Shown here piece by piece: positions 45,286-54,332 of a stretch of 64,000 bases of DNA. Where the stretch lies: assembly GCA_028767165.1 (NCBI GenBank), contig JARACJ010000002.1:546431-610430 (forward strand), in the 5' to 3' direction. The position numbers and the translations under genes were made by a program. The DNA is from Proteobacteria bacterium DTSAM18 (GTDB lineage: Bacteria; Myxococcota_A; UBA796; GCA-2862545). Under the pieces are notes generated by a model. That model made no database searches, had not been told where the DNA came from, and saw nothing but the letters and a program-made list of their open reading frames with translations. Each line of letters starts with the position of its first letter. Position 1 is the first letter of the stretch.

Positions 45286-46560
45286 TCAAGTTGCGGGGCT
45301 CATCCCTGACACATCCCTGGTAAGCAGGGCGGTTTCGGTGGACCGCAGGAGGACCTGCATCATGTCGTGGCATTCGTCGTCGGTGAGGCACACGGGGGGC
45401 ATCAGGTAGATGACGTTGCCGAGGGGGCGGATGTACAGCCCCTGCTCCAGGCACAGCGCCTGGACCCGCTTGCCGGCCGGGTCGAGGTAGCCGCCGGGTC
45501 CGCCGGTGAGGTCGAAGGCGAACATGGCGCCCAGGCGTCGCACGTCGGCCACGCCGGGGAGGGCGGCGAAGCGATCGGCGTAGGAGGCCATGATCTCGCC
45601 GATGGCGCCGATGCGATCGAGGGTGCCTTCCGTCTCGTACAGCTTCAGGCTGGCGACGGCGGCGGCGCAGCAGATGGGGTTGCCGGTGTAGGAGTGGCCG
45701 TGCAGGAAGCCGTCCTGCTTGCGGTCGCCGAGGAACAGGTCGAACAGCTCGGAGGTGCAGGCGGTGGCGCCCATGGCCAGGGTGCCGCCGGTGATGGCCT
45801 TGGACATGCACAGCAGATCGGGCACGATGCCGGCCTGCTCCACGGCCCACATGGTGCCGGTGCGGCCGAAGCCGGTGGCCACCTCGTCGGCGATGAAGAA
45901 GGCGCCGGCCTTCTTCGCGGCCTCGAAGATGCGGCGCAGGTTGTCCGGCGAGCCCACCTGCATGCCGTTGGCGCCCTGCATCAGGGGCTCGACGATCATC
46001 GCGACGACCTCGTGGCCGTGCTCGGCGAAGAAGGCCTCGGCGGCCTCCGGGTCGTCCCAAGGAAGGAAGGTGGCCTCGCGCAGGAGGTTGTCGAAGGGGG
46101 CGGTGAAGACGTCGCGGGCGCCCACGCTCATCGCGCCGAGGGTATCGCCGTGGTAGCCGCCTTCGAAGGCCACGAACCGGTGACGCTTGGTCTCACCGAG
46201 GATGCCCTGGGCCTGCCAGGCCATCTTCAGGGCGACCTCGACGGAGGTGGAGCCGTCGTCGGAGTAGAAGACGTGGTCGAGGCTGCCGGGGAGCACCTTC
46301 ACCAGGCCGGCGGTCAGATCCTCGGCGGGCTGGTGGGTGAAGTCGGCGAGGATGACCTGGTCGAAGGCGGCGGCCTGCTCGCTGATGGCCTTCACCAGCG
46401 CAGGGTGGCTGTGCCCGTGCAGATTGACCCACCAGGACGCGATGCCGTCGAGCAGCACGCGGCCGTCCGACAGGTGCAGGTGGGCGCCGGACGCGCGGAC
46501 GACGCGGCCGATGGGGGCGAAGCCCTTGAGCTGGGTGAAGGGGTGCCAGATTGCGGTCAT
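45286..46560 (-). CDS. bioA: Adenosylmethionine-8-amino-7-oxononanoate aminotransferase
   Basis: A 424-residue PLP enzyme that converts KAPA to DAPA using S-adenosylmethionine as the amino donor, the second of the late biotin steps. WHPFTQ at the N-terminus is the BioA hallmark. The PLP lysine is Lys254 in MSKAITGG, and FIADEVATGFGRTG holds the cofactor Asp. GGAGG lies 7 nt upstream. It lies about 8 kb from bioB-bioF and 13 kb from bioD, so the pathway is split. No biotin-repressor box was recognised upstream. Confidence 0.97.
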   Translation of the reverse strand: MTAIWHPFTQLKGFAPIGRVVRASGAHLHLSDGRVLLDGIASWWVNLHGHSHPALVKAISEQAAAFDQVILADFTHQPAEDLTAGLVKVLPGSLDHVFYSDDGSTSVEVALKMAWQAQGILGETKRHRFVAFEGGYHGDTLGAMSVGARDVFTAPFDNLLREATFLPWDDPEAAEAFFAEHGHEVVAMIVEPLMQGANGMQVGSPDNLRRIFEAAKKAGAFFIADEVATGFGRTGTMWAVEQAGIVPDLLCMSKAITGGTLAMGATACTSELFDLFLGDRKQDGFLHGHSYTGNPICCAAAVASLKLYETEGTLDRIGAIGEIMASYADRFAALPGVADVRRLGAMFAFDLTGGPGGYLDPAGKRVQALCLEQGLYIRPLGNVIYLMPPVCLTDDECHDMMQVLLRSTETALLTRDVSGMSPAT

Positions 46561-46686
46561 CGTTCCTCCGGCTGGCCTGATAACCCGGCGTTGTTCCGTG
46601 ACCCGTGAGCGTGTGCGTGCGCGTGCGCGGCCTGGTGCTGCTGGCGGCCGTCAGGGGCCCGTGCCCGTCCAGGTCCCGGTCCGACC

Positions 46687-48153
46687 TCAGCCACCCCGCA
46701 CCCGAGGCCCCCTCAGGGGCAGCGGCTCCGCCTCCGTGCTTCGCTCCTCCTCGCAGGGCGTCTCGGTGATCCGCCAGCCCTCCCCCAGGTGGTCACAGTC
46801 CGGCCCTTCACAACGCTGTGCGGACGTGACCTCCCCTTCGATGGCATCCCTGGATGCCGTGGGAAGCTCGACCCACGTCCGGTCCTCATCGAGATGGAGC
46901 GGAAGGCCGAACACCCAACGCATCTGTCGTCGGAGGTCGCCGGGGGCATCGGCAATCAGGTCGGCGGTCCATGGACCGGTTCGCTTGACCGTGTAGGCCC
47001 GACACTGGCCGTCGGGGGTGCGATGTTCCAGGCGGGGCGTCTTCCGAAGCCGTTTCTGGAGCTCCTCCGTGTACGGCGCGCGGGCCGGCTCGAGGTCCTT
47101 GCGGGACACCGCCAAGGGAAAGGTCCCCCAGCGGGTCTTCACGGAGATGTCGACGAGGCGTCGGCTGCCCGACGGTGCCGTCAGGGCGACAGGCTTGGTG
47201 GTCGTGCCCACGATGTAGTGGGTTGCGGGGTCGACGAGCGGCGTACCGATGGGAATGACCCAGGTGTCTTCGAAGGGAAGCAGGGGCCACGAGTAGCCCG
47301 GGCAGTCAATGTGCCCGCCAGTGGTGTGGAAGCCAAAACCGTTGTTCGGGGGTGGAACCTCGACGGCCGGCAGCCATCCCTGGACCTCCATGTGGCTCGT
47401 CTGGAGGCGGACCAGGCCCTGGTCGCCTTCCCAGCGTACAAGCTGGGCACTGCGGAGGTCTGGGCCTGGCATGTGGTCGTGGAAGTCCGGCATGTCGGCA
47501 AGTTTCGGGGTGTCGTCGTATGCATCGATGGCGGTGTCATCGGCGGGGCGTGCGAGAACTGCGTCGCCGCCGGGCAATGTGCTCAGTCGCGACCAGGATG
47601 ACAGGAAGAACTCGTGTCCTTCCGGGACCCGATCGCCTGTGAAATCGTCGGCGGGTCTGGGACCGAGATCGACGTATGGGCGTGCTTGCGGAACCACCCA
47701 AGTTGTCAGCTGGTCGGCCGGGATCGCGAGTGTGACGCAGATGCCGTCCTCGCAGAAGGTGTGGGGCTGGTCTGGTCCCGACTCCCACGGAATCCCTGGC
47801 AGCAGCTCCACGTGAGCGTCCTGTCCCATCTCCTGACGTATGGAGCGTGCAACCTGCGGTACCAGTCGTTCCGGGTCGAAGGACAAACGGAGCTCGGCGC
47901 TCTTGTTGCACTGGTCCGGCAGTGGCAGGAAGGCTTTTTCCAGGACGTAGGGATGCCCGTCCTCGGAGACCCCGTCGATGGGCACGAAGGTCGGTCCGTC
48001 GCTGACGTCCCGACCGGTGAGTTCCAAGCAGGTCTCGCCGGCGCAGACGATGGCCTCGGCGCCCACGACGATGCGGGCGGGGTAGGTCCGGATGGCATCG
48101 GCGTCGGGTTCTGCGGCGGAGGCGAGGGCCAGGAACGCGAGCCAGGGCATCAT
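46687..48153 (-). CDS. Secreted C-x4-C paralogue, large type (copy 3)
   Basis: A 488-residue exported protein. A signal peptide (MMPWLAFLALASAAE) precedes a domain with CAGETC and CEDGIC cysteine pairs, both C-x4-C. A QLVRWEGDQGLVRLQTSHMEVQGWL segment resembles a small SH3-like strand pattern. The C-terminal part has GQCRAYTVKRTGPW and further cysteines. It is the third paralogue of this cluster and is coupled to the 48150 gene by an ATGA overlap. No known family recognised; a periplasmic or surface location is inferred. Confidence 0.75.
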   Translation of the reverse strand: MMPWLAFLALASAAEPDADAIRTYPARIVVGAEAIVCAGETCLELTGRDVSDGPTFVPIDGVSEDGHPYVLEKAFLPLPDQCNKSAELRLSFDPERLVPQVARSIRQEMGQDAHVELLPGIPWESGPDQPHTFCEDGICVTLAIPADQLTTWVVPQARPYVDLGPRPADDFTGDRVPEGHEFFLSSWSRLSTLPGGDAVLARPADDTAIDAYDDTPKLADMPDFHDHMPGPDLRSAQLVRWEGDQGLVRLQTSHMEVQGWLPAVEVPPPNNGFGFHTTGGHIDCPGYSWPLLPFEDTWVIPIGTPLVDPATHYIVGTTTKPVALTAPSGSRRLVDISVKTRWGTFPLAVSRKDLEPARAPYTEELQKRLRKTPRLEHRTPDGQCRAYTVKRTGPWTADLIADAPGDLRRQMRWVFGLPLHLDEDRTWVELPTASRDAIEGEVTSAQRCEGPDCDHLGEGWRITETPCEEERSTEAEPLPLRGPRVRGG

Positions 48154-49643
48154 GGTTCCTCCGGAAGCCTGGGGGTCGTGTCCAGGTCACCCGCGCGGGA
48201 CATGCTGCACGGCGCGGAAGTGACACGCCACCCCGCGCCTTCCAGCGGACAAGGACGCTTGTGGCACGCCGTCCTCCGGATCGCGTCTCCTCCACCAACG
48301 GGAACCCCTTCCGGCGTGATCGTTGCGATCGTCATGTTCACCCACCCCTCCGCCACCATTCCGCTCGAGGTCTGCCAGGCGATCATGTGAATCCGATCTG
48401 CGGGATCGTCTGGAAGGAGACGGCCCTGCCACTGTCCGTCCGGCTCGAAGGTGAAGGCCCGGCAGACACCCTGGGCGTCGACGTGTTCCATGCGTCCGAC
48501 GGAACCGAGCTGCTGCCTCTGTCGCGCGGCATAGGGGGCGGCCGGTGGCGTGTGGTTCCGCCGCTCGATCGCGACGTCGAACACGCCCCATCGGGTGCGG
48601 AAGGGGACCCGGGAGTGCTGTCCGTCCGTGTCCGGGATCTGGACGACGGACCTTTCGGTGATGTGGCCGCGAACCTGGCCGGAGGAGGGGTCCTGCAACG
48701 GGACGCCTTCGGGGAGGAGGTGGAGACCGCTCAGGTTGATGCCCTGCGCGCTGTAGTGGCCGAGCCCTCCTGCCATGCCTGCAGCCATGCCGTCGCCGTC
48801 GCCGTCGGAGAACACCCGAATGTAGGACTCCAGCTCCGTGGCCTCCACCCAACCCTGGACCTCCATGTGTCGGGTCTGGAGGCGCACGAGGGCATGGCGG
48901 CCCTCGCGGCGCACCGTGAATCCGATGCCAGGTCTGGTAACACGCCCTCGGTCTGGGGCGGGGTGGACGCCGGAGAACGGTTGATAGGTGGACGACCCGT
49001 GGGTGGCGATGACGGTCGATCCTCCCGGCCTGGTGGTGAGGACCATGTCTCCGTGGAAGGCGAACATCTTGGGGTCGGATTCGGACAGCCCTTGAGGGGC
49101 GAAGAGGTGCGCGACGGGACGGGTGCGTCTCTTGGGGTGCGCCCAGAGGGCAAGGTGGGACGCCGGCACGGCCAGGGACGCACACACGCCATCTTCGCAG
49201 TAGGTGCCGCGCTGGGTGGACGGCGTCTCCCAGGGCACGCCGGGCGCCAGCTCGATCCACACATCGTCCGAGAAGTTCGTCCGGTAGGTCCGGTCGACCT
49301 GGGGGATCAGCTGGGCTGGGTCCAGGTCGAGGTGCAGCTCTGCCGACCCGAACCCCTTGGAGGAGCTCTCAGGGGTCGCCCGGACCTTGACGGTGGGCCA
49401 GTTGCGGTCCGTGATGCCAACGACCTCCAGGGAGGTGAGTGTTCTGCGGGACCCGTCGACGGTGCGCAGCAACTCCAGGGCCTGCCCGGGTAGCGCCTCG
49501 GTGGCATGGGTGCCCAGGCACGTCTCACCGAGGCAGGCCCTGCCCGGCTCCAGGAAGACGACCTGTGCGGGGGCCGCCGGCTCGTCTGCGGAAGAGGGCT
49601 CGGCGGCGGACGCGAGGACCAGGAGTGCGAGCCACGACACCAT
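48150..49643 (-). CDS. Secreted C-x4-C paralogue, large type (copy 2)
   Basis: A 497-residue exported protein. The signal peptide (MVSWLALLVLASAAEP) leads to ACLGETC and YCEDGVC, both C-x4-C, then LDLDPAQLIPQVDRTYR, a LVRLQTRHMEVQGWVE segment and SGQVRGHIT, all shared with the 49790 protein. A GDGDGM run (about 310) may be a calcium-type loop. The start at 49643 has GGGAG 8 nt upstream. The 48-bp block at 49694-49741 lies 50 bp before it and is repeated before the 49790 gene, so the promoter was duplicated with the gene. Confidence 0.78.
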   Translation of the reverse strand: MVSWLALLVLASAAEPSSADEPAAPAQVVFLEPGRACLGETCLGTHATEALPGQALELLRTVDGSRRTLTSLEVVGITDRNWPTVKVRATPESSSKGFGSAELHLDLDPAQLIPQVDRTYRTNFSDDVWIELAPGVPWETPSTQRGTYCEDGVCASLAVPASHLALWAHPKRRTRPVAHLFAPQGLSESDPKMFAFHGDMVLTTRPGGSTVIATHGSSTYQPFSGVHPAPDRGRVTRPGIGFTVRREGRHALVRLQTRHMEVQGWVEATELESYIRVFSDGDGDGMAAGMAGGLGHYSAQGINLSGLHLLPEGVPLQDPSSGQVRGHITERSVVQIPDTDGQHSRVPFRTRWGVFDVAIERRNHTPPAAPYAARQRQQLGSVGRMEHVDAQGVCRAFTFEPDGQWQGRLLPDDPADRIHMIAWQTSSGMVAEGWVNMTIATITPEGVPVGGGDAIRRTACHKRPCPLEGAGWRVTSAPCSMSRAGDLDTTPRLPEEP

Positions 49644-49693
49644 GCGAACTCCCGGGGAGACGAGGACTTCTTCAGGGTACCGGTGGCTGGATA

Positions 49694-49741
49694 TGGGCGT
49701 TGTCGGGAGGCTGTCAGGGAAGAGGCAGCAAGTTGCAAAGG
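49694..49741 (-). repeat. 48-bp block duplicated upstream of two paralogues (copy 1)
   Basis: This block, read on the minus strand as CCTTTGCAACTTGCTGCC and onward, is identical to 52543-52590. It lies 50 bp before the ATG of the 48150 gene. Its identity exceeds that of the sequence between it and the start, which suggests conservation of a promoter or regulatory element rather than chance. No protein is encoded. Confidence 0.85.
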
Positions 49742-49789
49742 GGGTGCCCCTGCCCCTGCTCATCCGAGCAAACCCACGACCAAGAACCC

Positions 49790-52492
49790 TTACGATCCCG
49801 GCCGCAGCGCTTCCTTCCGGACCCACAACTCGAACACACCCACGTCGGTATGGACCTCGACCGGCACCCAGGCGGACGTCGCGTCGATGAGGTCCCTGTG
49901 GATGAGAAGTGGTCGCGTGGCTCGACCGACCACCTCGCCTTCAGGCGAGTCGCGAAGCACCCCGCCGGGACGCAGTACCATCGTCTCCCGTCCTGCCAAC
50001 TCGTCCCTCATGGCGACGCGTCTATTGCCTGGAGTCGTCTCCCTGGTTGTCGGGGAAGCGGCCTCACCCTGGGCGGGATCCCGAATATCGTCCCGCCGCA
50101 CCCACCCCTGCACTTCTGCATGGCTGCTTCGCACAAGGACGAGCGCGTGCGTGGCGGTCGTGTCGACTACCCAACCGGGTATGCCGTCGGTGAATGCCTC
50201 GGTTCGCTGGGTGGCGTCGGGCAGTGGAGCAGGGTCCGGCTCCGCGGGACGCAGGGCAGCCAGCACATCGGATTCGTCAGGACGGGCCAGGAGGTGGGTG
50301 CCGTAGGTGAGCAGGACCTTGGAGCCCGTCGGGAGTGAACCATCGTAGGGAATGCGCACCTGCGACCAGGAGTGACCGAAGGACACCGGGCTCGCCCGGT
50401 GGCTGAGCGCATCGTCGGGAATCGCCGCGTAGATGCACAGGTGGTCGTCGCAGATGCCCTCCTTGCTGCGGGTCCCGACCGATCCGACGACCAGGCCGGG
50501 CAGGAGGCGGATGTGGGCGGCGCCGTCCGGAGAAGGAGAGAGATGCGTCTCCTCCTTGATCTGGGTGAGGGTGCCGTCGAGGCCGCCATCGAGGTTCACC
50601 TGTACGGATCCCATCCACCAGCGATCGTGGAACACGTCCCCGGGTATCGTCCAGGTCGCGTCATCGGCGTCTGTGGGCAGACGACGCGACGAGAGCAGCT
50701 GTATGGGCGACGTGTGGGTCCCTGGCCGTCGGACACAGGCCTCGCCGGCGCAAAGGGACGCGTCGGCCGGCCACAGCCATCGTTCCTGGTGGTGTTGGAG
50801 ACGATCCGTGGGCAGGTAGGCGCTGTGGACCTGCGGGGGCTTGCTGCGCCGATAGATCTCGCGGCGGAGGCTCGGTGGGTGGCCTGGGGCCTTCCGTGGG
50901 CTGCTGCTCTGTGGAGCCGTGGATTCCCAGGACATCTCGGGCTCGGTCCGGGAAGCGGACGGTTCGCACGGCCACGCCGTCACCCGCCATCCCTTCCCTT
51001 CCAGGGGACAGGGACGCGAATCACAACCGATCTTCCGGATGGTGTCCCCGATCCCATGGGGAACGTCGCCGGGTTGGATGGACACCGACGTCACGGCCGC
51101 GCCCGATCGCAGCATCTCCCTGGAATACCGCCATTGGATCCGGTGCACGGGAACGGTTGGGTCATCGGGCACCAGGCGGCCGTTCCACTGCGTTTCCGGC
51201 TCGAAGGAAAAGGCCCGGCAGGCCCCACCGGCGTCGACGTGCTCCATCCGTCCGACCGACGCGAGGTGCGCCCGTTGGCGTGCGGCGTAGGGGACGGCGG
51301 GCGGCGTGTGATCTTGGCGATCGACCGTCACGAAGAACAGACCCCAGTCGGTGTGGAGAGGGATCTGAAGGGCCTGATCGCCGTTCCTGACCCAGGGGAA
51401 CGCGGAGCCGCGTGTAATGCGTCCCCGCACCTGACCGGAGGAGGGGTCCCGCAGGACAACGCCTTCGGAGAGGACCTGGAGGTCATCCAGGCTGACCTTG
51501 TCGTTGATGTAGCTGCCGAGGCCACCCGCCAGGCCGGCGCGGACGTGGGACCAGGCGAAGTCACCTGGGGCTGGCTGCAACACCGAGACCTCCATCCATC
51601 CTTGGACTTGCATGTGCCGGGTCTGGAGGCGGACGAGGGCGAACCGGCCTTCCCGGCGCAACACGAAGCCGTTGCCGGTCTCGGCGTAGCCGCTGAAGTC
51701 GAGATCGGGAAGGCTGAAGCTGGGGCCAAGGGTAAAGTCTCCGTGGGACGCGATGACCGTGGAGCCCCCCGGCCGGGTGGTGACGACCATGCCTTCTGTG
51801 AACGCGAAGGCGTAGGGCTCGTCGGAGGCCGACATGCCCAGCTCGGCTCGTGAAGGGGCCGTGGGGCGGTGCCGGAACGTCGGAGCGGTCCAGGCCGCCA
51901 GGTTGGCGGCGGGAATGGTCAGGGACACGCACACGCCGTCTTCGCAGTAGGTGCCCCGCTCGTTGGAGGAAGCCTCCCAGGGCACGCCCGGAAGCAGCTC
52001 GATCCAGGCATCCGTGGTGAGGTTCTTCCGGTAGGTGCGGTCGACCTGGGGGATGAGCTGGGCTGGGTCGAGGTCCAGGTACAGCTCGCCCTGTCCGATG
52101 CCGGTAAACTTGTTGGCGGGGGCAGCCCTCACTTTTGCAGTCGGCCAACCCCGGACCGAGGTGCCCACGACCTCCAGGGTGGTGAGACGGGTGGTGGGTG
52201 TGAGGGTGCCGTCCATGAGCTTCAGGAGCTCGACCGCTTCGTCAGAGAGCATGTCGTCGGCGTTCGTGCCGTTCTTGCACTGCACCCCGAGGCAGGCCCT
52301 TCCCGGGTCCCAGAGGACGACCCGTTCGGGGCCTTCTGACATCACTGGTGGGGGAGCCGGGCTGTGCAACACCCGTGCAGGAGGGTCTCCGTCCGGGACA
52401 GGGGGGATGTCCCGTTCTTCAGCGGTGGTCTTGTTCTGGCTGGCGCCGTCTCCGGCTGCAGCGATCGTCAGCCATACGGCCCAGAACACCAT
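49790..52492 (-). CDS. Secreted C-x4-C paralogue with internal duplication (copy 1)
   Basis: A 900-residue exported protein with two homologous halves. The N-terminal half (about 1-525) matches the 48150 protein along its length: ACLGVQC, YCEDGVC, LDLDPAQLIPQVDRTYR, LVRLQTRHMQVQGWME, SSGQVRGRIT. The C-terminal half repeats the order with LCAGEAC, GICDDHLC and LVRSSHAEVQGWVR. It thus appears to be a fusion of two copies. GGGAGG lies 4 nt before the ATG at 52492. The duplicated 48-bp block lies 51 bp upstream. Function unknown; no catalytic residues recognised. Confidence 0.78.
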   Translation of the reverse strand: MVFWAVWLTIAAAGDGASQNKTTAEERDIPPVPDGDPPARVLHSPAPPPVMSEGPERVVLWDPGRACLGVQCKNGTNADDMLSDEAVELLKLMDGTLTPTTRLTTLEVVGTSVRGWPTAKVRAAPANKFTGIGQGELYLDLDPAQLIPQVDRTYRKNLTTDAWIELLPGVPWEASSNERGTYCEDGVCVSLTIPAANLAAWTAPTFRHRPTAPSRAELGMSASDEPYAFAFTEGMVVTTRPGGSTVIASHGDFTLGPSFSLPDLDFSGYAETGNGFVLRREGRFALVRLQTRHMQVQGWMEVSVLQPAPGDFAWSHVRAGLAGGLGSYINDKVSLDDLQVLSEGVVLRDPSSGQVRGRITRGSAFPWVRNGDQALQIPLHTDWGLFFVTVDRQDHTPPAVPYAARQRAHLASVGRMEHVDAGGACRAFSFEPETQWNGRLVPDDPTVPVHRIQWRYSREMLRSGAAVTSVSIQPGDVPHGIGDTIRKIGCDSRPCPLEGKGWRVTAWPCEPSASRTEPEMSWESTAPQSSSPRKAPGHPPSLRREIYRRSKPPQVHSAYLPTDRLQHHQERWLWPADASLCAGEACVRRPGTHTSPIQLLSSRRLPTDADDATWTIPGDVFHDRWWMGSVQVNLDGGLDGTLTQIKEETHLSPSPDGAAHIRLLPGLVVGSVGTRSKEGICDDHLCIYAAIPDDALSHRASPVSFGHSWSQVRIPYDGSLPTGSKVLLTYGTHLLARPDESDVLAALRPAEPDPAPLPDATQRTEAFTDGIPGWVVDTTATHALVLVRSSHAEVQGWVRRDDIRDPAQGEAASPTTRETTPGNRRVAMRDELAGRETMVLRPGGVLRDSPEGEVVGRATRPLLIHRDLIDATSAWVPVEVHTDVGVFELWVRKEALRPGS

Positions 52493-52542
52493 TTGACCTC
52501 CCCGGAAACCAAGGTTGTCTTGAGAGTACCGAGGAACGAGGT

Positions 52543-52590
52543 TGGGCGTTGTCGGGAGGCTGTCAGGGAAGAGGCAGCAAGTTGCAAAGG
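52543..52590 (-). repeat. 48-bp block duplicated upstream of two paralogues (copy 2)
   Basis: Identical to 49694-49741. It lies 51 bp before the ATG of the 49790 gene and within the divergent region shared with the crotonase gene at 52676. The equal distance to the start codon at both loci supports a shared promoter element. Confidence 0.85.
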
Positions 52591-52675
52591 CGATCGGCCG
52601 CGCACGCGCACGCACAGGGGCCACGGGTCACGGGCATCCTTGCTAGGGTGCAAACACCAGCGCCGAGGAGCCCCC

Positions 52676-53473
52676 ATGACCCACGTCCAGTACGACATTC
52701 CCGCCCCCCACGTCGCCGTCATCACCCTCGATCGCCCCGACGCCCGCAACGCGTACTCGGTGCAGATGGTCGACGAGCTGTGTGCCGCCTTCGACCGGGC
52801 GGAAGACGACGACGACGTCTGGGTGGTGGTCCTCACCGGCGCGGGGCCGTCCTTCTCCGCCGGCGGCGACCTGAAGGCCATGAAGGAGCACTCCGGCATG
52901 TTCGCCGGCGACTCCATCCGCCTGCGCAAGGCCTACATGCGCCACATCCAGCGGGTGCCCCGGCGGCTTCTGGCGTTCGACAAGCCCATCATCGCGGCGG
53001 TCAACGGCGCGGCCATCGGCGCCGGCCTCGATCTGGCCTGCATGTGCGACATCCGGGTGGTCAGCGAGAAGGCCAAGCTCGGCTCCACCTTCGTCAAGCT
53101 CGGCCTCATCCCCGGCGACGGCGGCGCCTACTTCCTGTCCCGCGTGGTCGGCTACCCCATGGCCATGCAGATGATCCTCACCGGCGAGATCATCGTGGGC
53201 GACGAGGTGCTCCGCCGGGGCCTCGCCAACGAGCTCGTGCCGCGGGAGCAGGTCATGGACGCCGCGCTGGCCTGGGCGCAGAAGCTGTGTGCCAACGGTC
53301 CGGTCGCCCTTCGGCTGGCCCGGCAGGCGATGATCCGCTCCTGGGATCTGGCGGCGCAGCAGGCGCTGGAGCTGGCGGCCACCTACCAGTCGATCAGCCA
53401 GCTCACGAGCGACCACGACGAGGGCGTGGATGCGATCCTGGAGAAGCGGGCGCCGCGGTTCGAGGGACGCTGA
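52676..53473 (+). CDS. Crotonase (enoyl-CoA hydratase/isomerase) family protein
   Basis: A 265-residue CoA-processing enzyme. SFSAGGDLKAM (59-69) and GAAIGAGLDLACMCDI (111-126) form the oxyanion hole. At the two positions that hold Glu in classical enoyl-CoA hydratase, this protein has Asp119 and Phe139, and LGLIPGDGGAYFL follows. The reaction is therefore probably not ordinary beta-oxidation hydration; an isomerase or another crotonase activity is more likely. GAGGAG lies 7 nt before the ATG. It stands alone, with no acyl-CoA dehydrogenase or thiolase nearby. Confidence 0.88.
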   Translation: MTHVQYDIPAPHVAVITLDRPDARNAYSVQMVDELCAAFDRAEDDDDVWVVVLTGAGPSFSAGGDLKAMKEHSGMFAGDSIRLRKAYMRHIQRVPRRLLAFDKPIIAAVNGAAIGAGLDLACMCDIRVVSEKAKLGSTFVKLGLIPGDGGAYFLSRVVGYPMAMQMILTGEIIVGDEVLRRGLANELVPREQVMDAALAWAQKLCANGPVALRLARQAMIRSWDLAAQQALELAATYQSISQLTSDHDEGVDAILEKRAPRFEGR

Positions 53474-53633
53474 GCCCCGACCGCCCTCCTCGCGGGAAGG
53501 CGTACCGGTCACGCATTGTGTCGGGAACGGGCGCCTCCTCGAGTGGCTGCGTATCGGTACGGGGCCGGGTTGCGAGAGGATCGACCCATCGTCCGCAGCC
53601 AGGCCGGGCGACACGAGACCACGGGAGGCGTCG

Positions 53634-54296
53634 ATGACGGAGACGAAGACGGGCAGCGAAGCAAGCGGTGGGGCCACGAACAGGAAGCCCCGCTCCCGAC
53701 GCCAGCGCGTCCGCGACATCTTCCTCGATGCCGTCGCCGCCCTCGCCTGGTCGGACGGCCAGGTCGATCCCTCCGAGCTTCAGTCCATCGATCAGGGCTT
53801 GCAGCGCATCGGCCTGCTCCGCCGGTCGGAGACCTTCGAGGAGCACGTGGTCGGCAGGACCATCGACCTCGACACGGTGCCGGTCGAGGACCTCGCGTTC
53901 CCCTGGGAGTGCGAGTCGCTGCTCACGGTCATGTGGTCGGTCGCCATGGCCGACGGCACCTACATGGCCTGCGAGAAGACGCTCATCGAGCAGCTGGCCG
54001 CCCGCATGGGGGTCGAGCCCGAGCGGGTGAAGGAGCTGCAGGACATCGTCTGCGGAGACGCCGTCGTGCAGGGCGAGGACGGGCAGGACGTTTCCGCACC
54101 GTGCGAGCCCGAGGCGGACGAGCACGAGCACGAGGACGAGCCCTTCCTGATGGCCTCCCACGGCGTGGTCAGTGGCAGCCCCGAGACCAGCCGGCCCGAG
54201 CGTCACGGCGGCGGACACTCCCGCGGGGGCCGGGACGACTCCCTCGGCGGGCTGGTGAAGCGGTTCTTCCGGCGGCTGCCGACGTCGGCTCCCTGA
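53634..54296 (+). CDS. TerB-like protein (copy 1 of a pair)
   Basis: A 220-residue cytoplasmic protein. RRQRVRDIFLDAVAALAWSDGQVDPSELQSIDQGLQRIGLL and VMWSVAMADGTYMACEKTLIEQLA are two TerB-like helical repeats with DGQVD and ADGTY metal-site-like loops. The C-terminal 75 residues are low-complexity, His/Glu/Gly-rich, ending in a basic LVKRFFRRL. It is a clear paralogue of the 60215 protein. GGGAGG lies 5 nt before the ATG. The two copies flank bioB-bioF and bioD. Function unknown. Confidence 0.82.
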   Translation: MTETKTGSEASGGATNRKPRSRRQRVRDIFLDAVAALAWSDGQVDPSELQSIDQGLQRIGLLRRSETFEEHVVGRTIDLDTVPVEDLAFPWECESLLTVMWSVAMADGTYMACEKTLIEQLAARMGVEPERVKELQDIVCGDAVVQGEDGQDVSAPCEPEADEHEHEDEPFLMASHGVVSGSPETSRPERHGGGHSRGGRDDSLGGLVKRFFRRLPTSAP

Positions 54297-54332
54297 CGGG
54301 GCGCACGCGCCGGGTGGGGCTGCGCGGCCACC

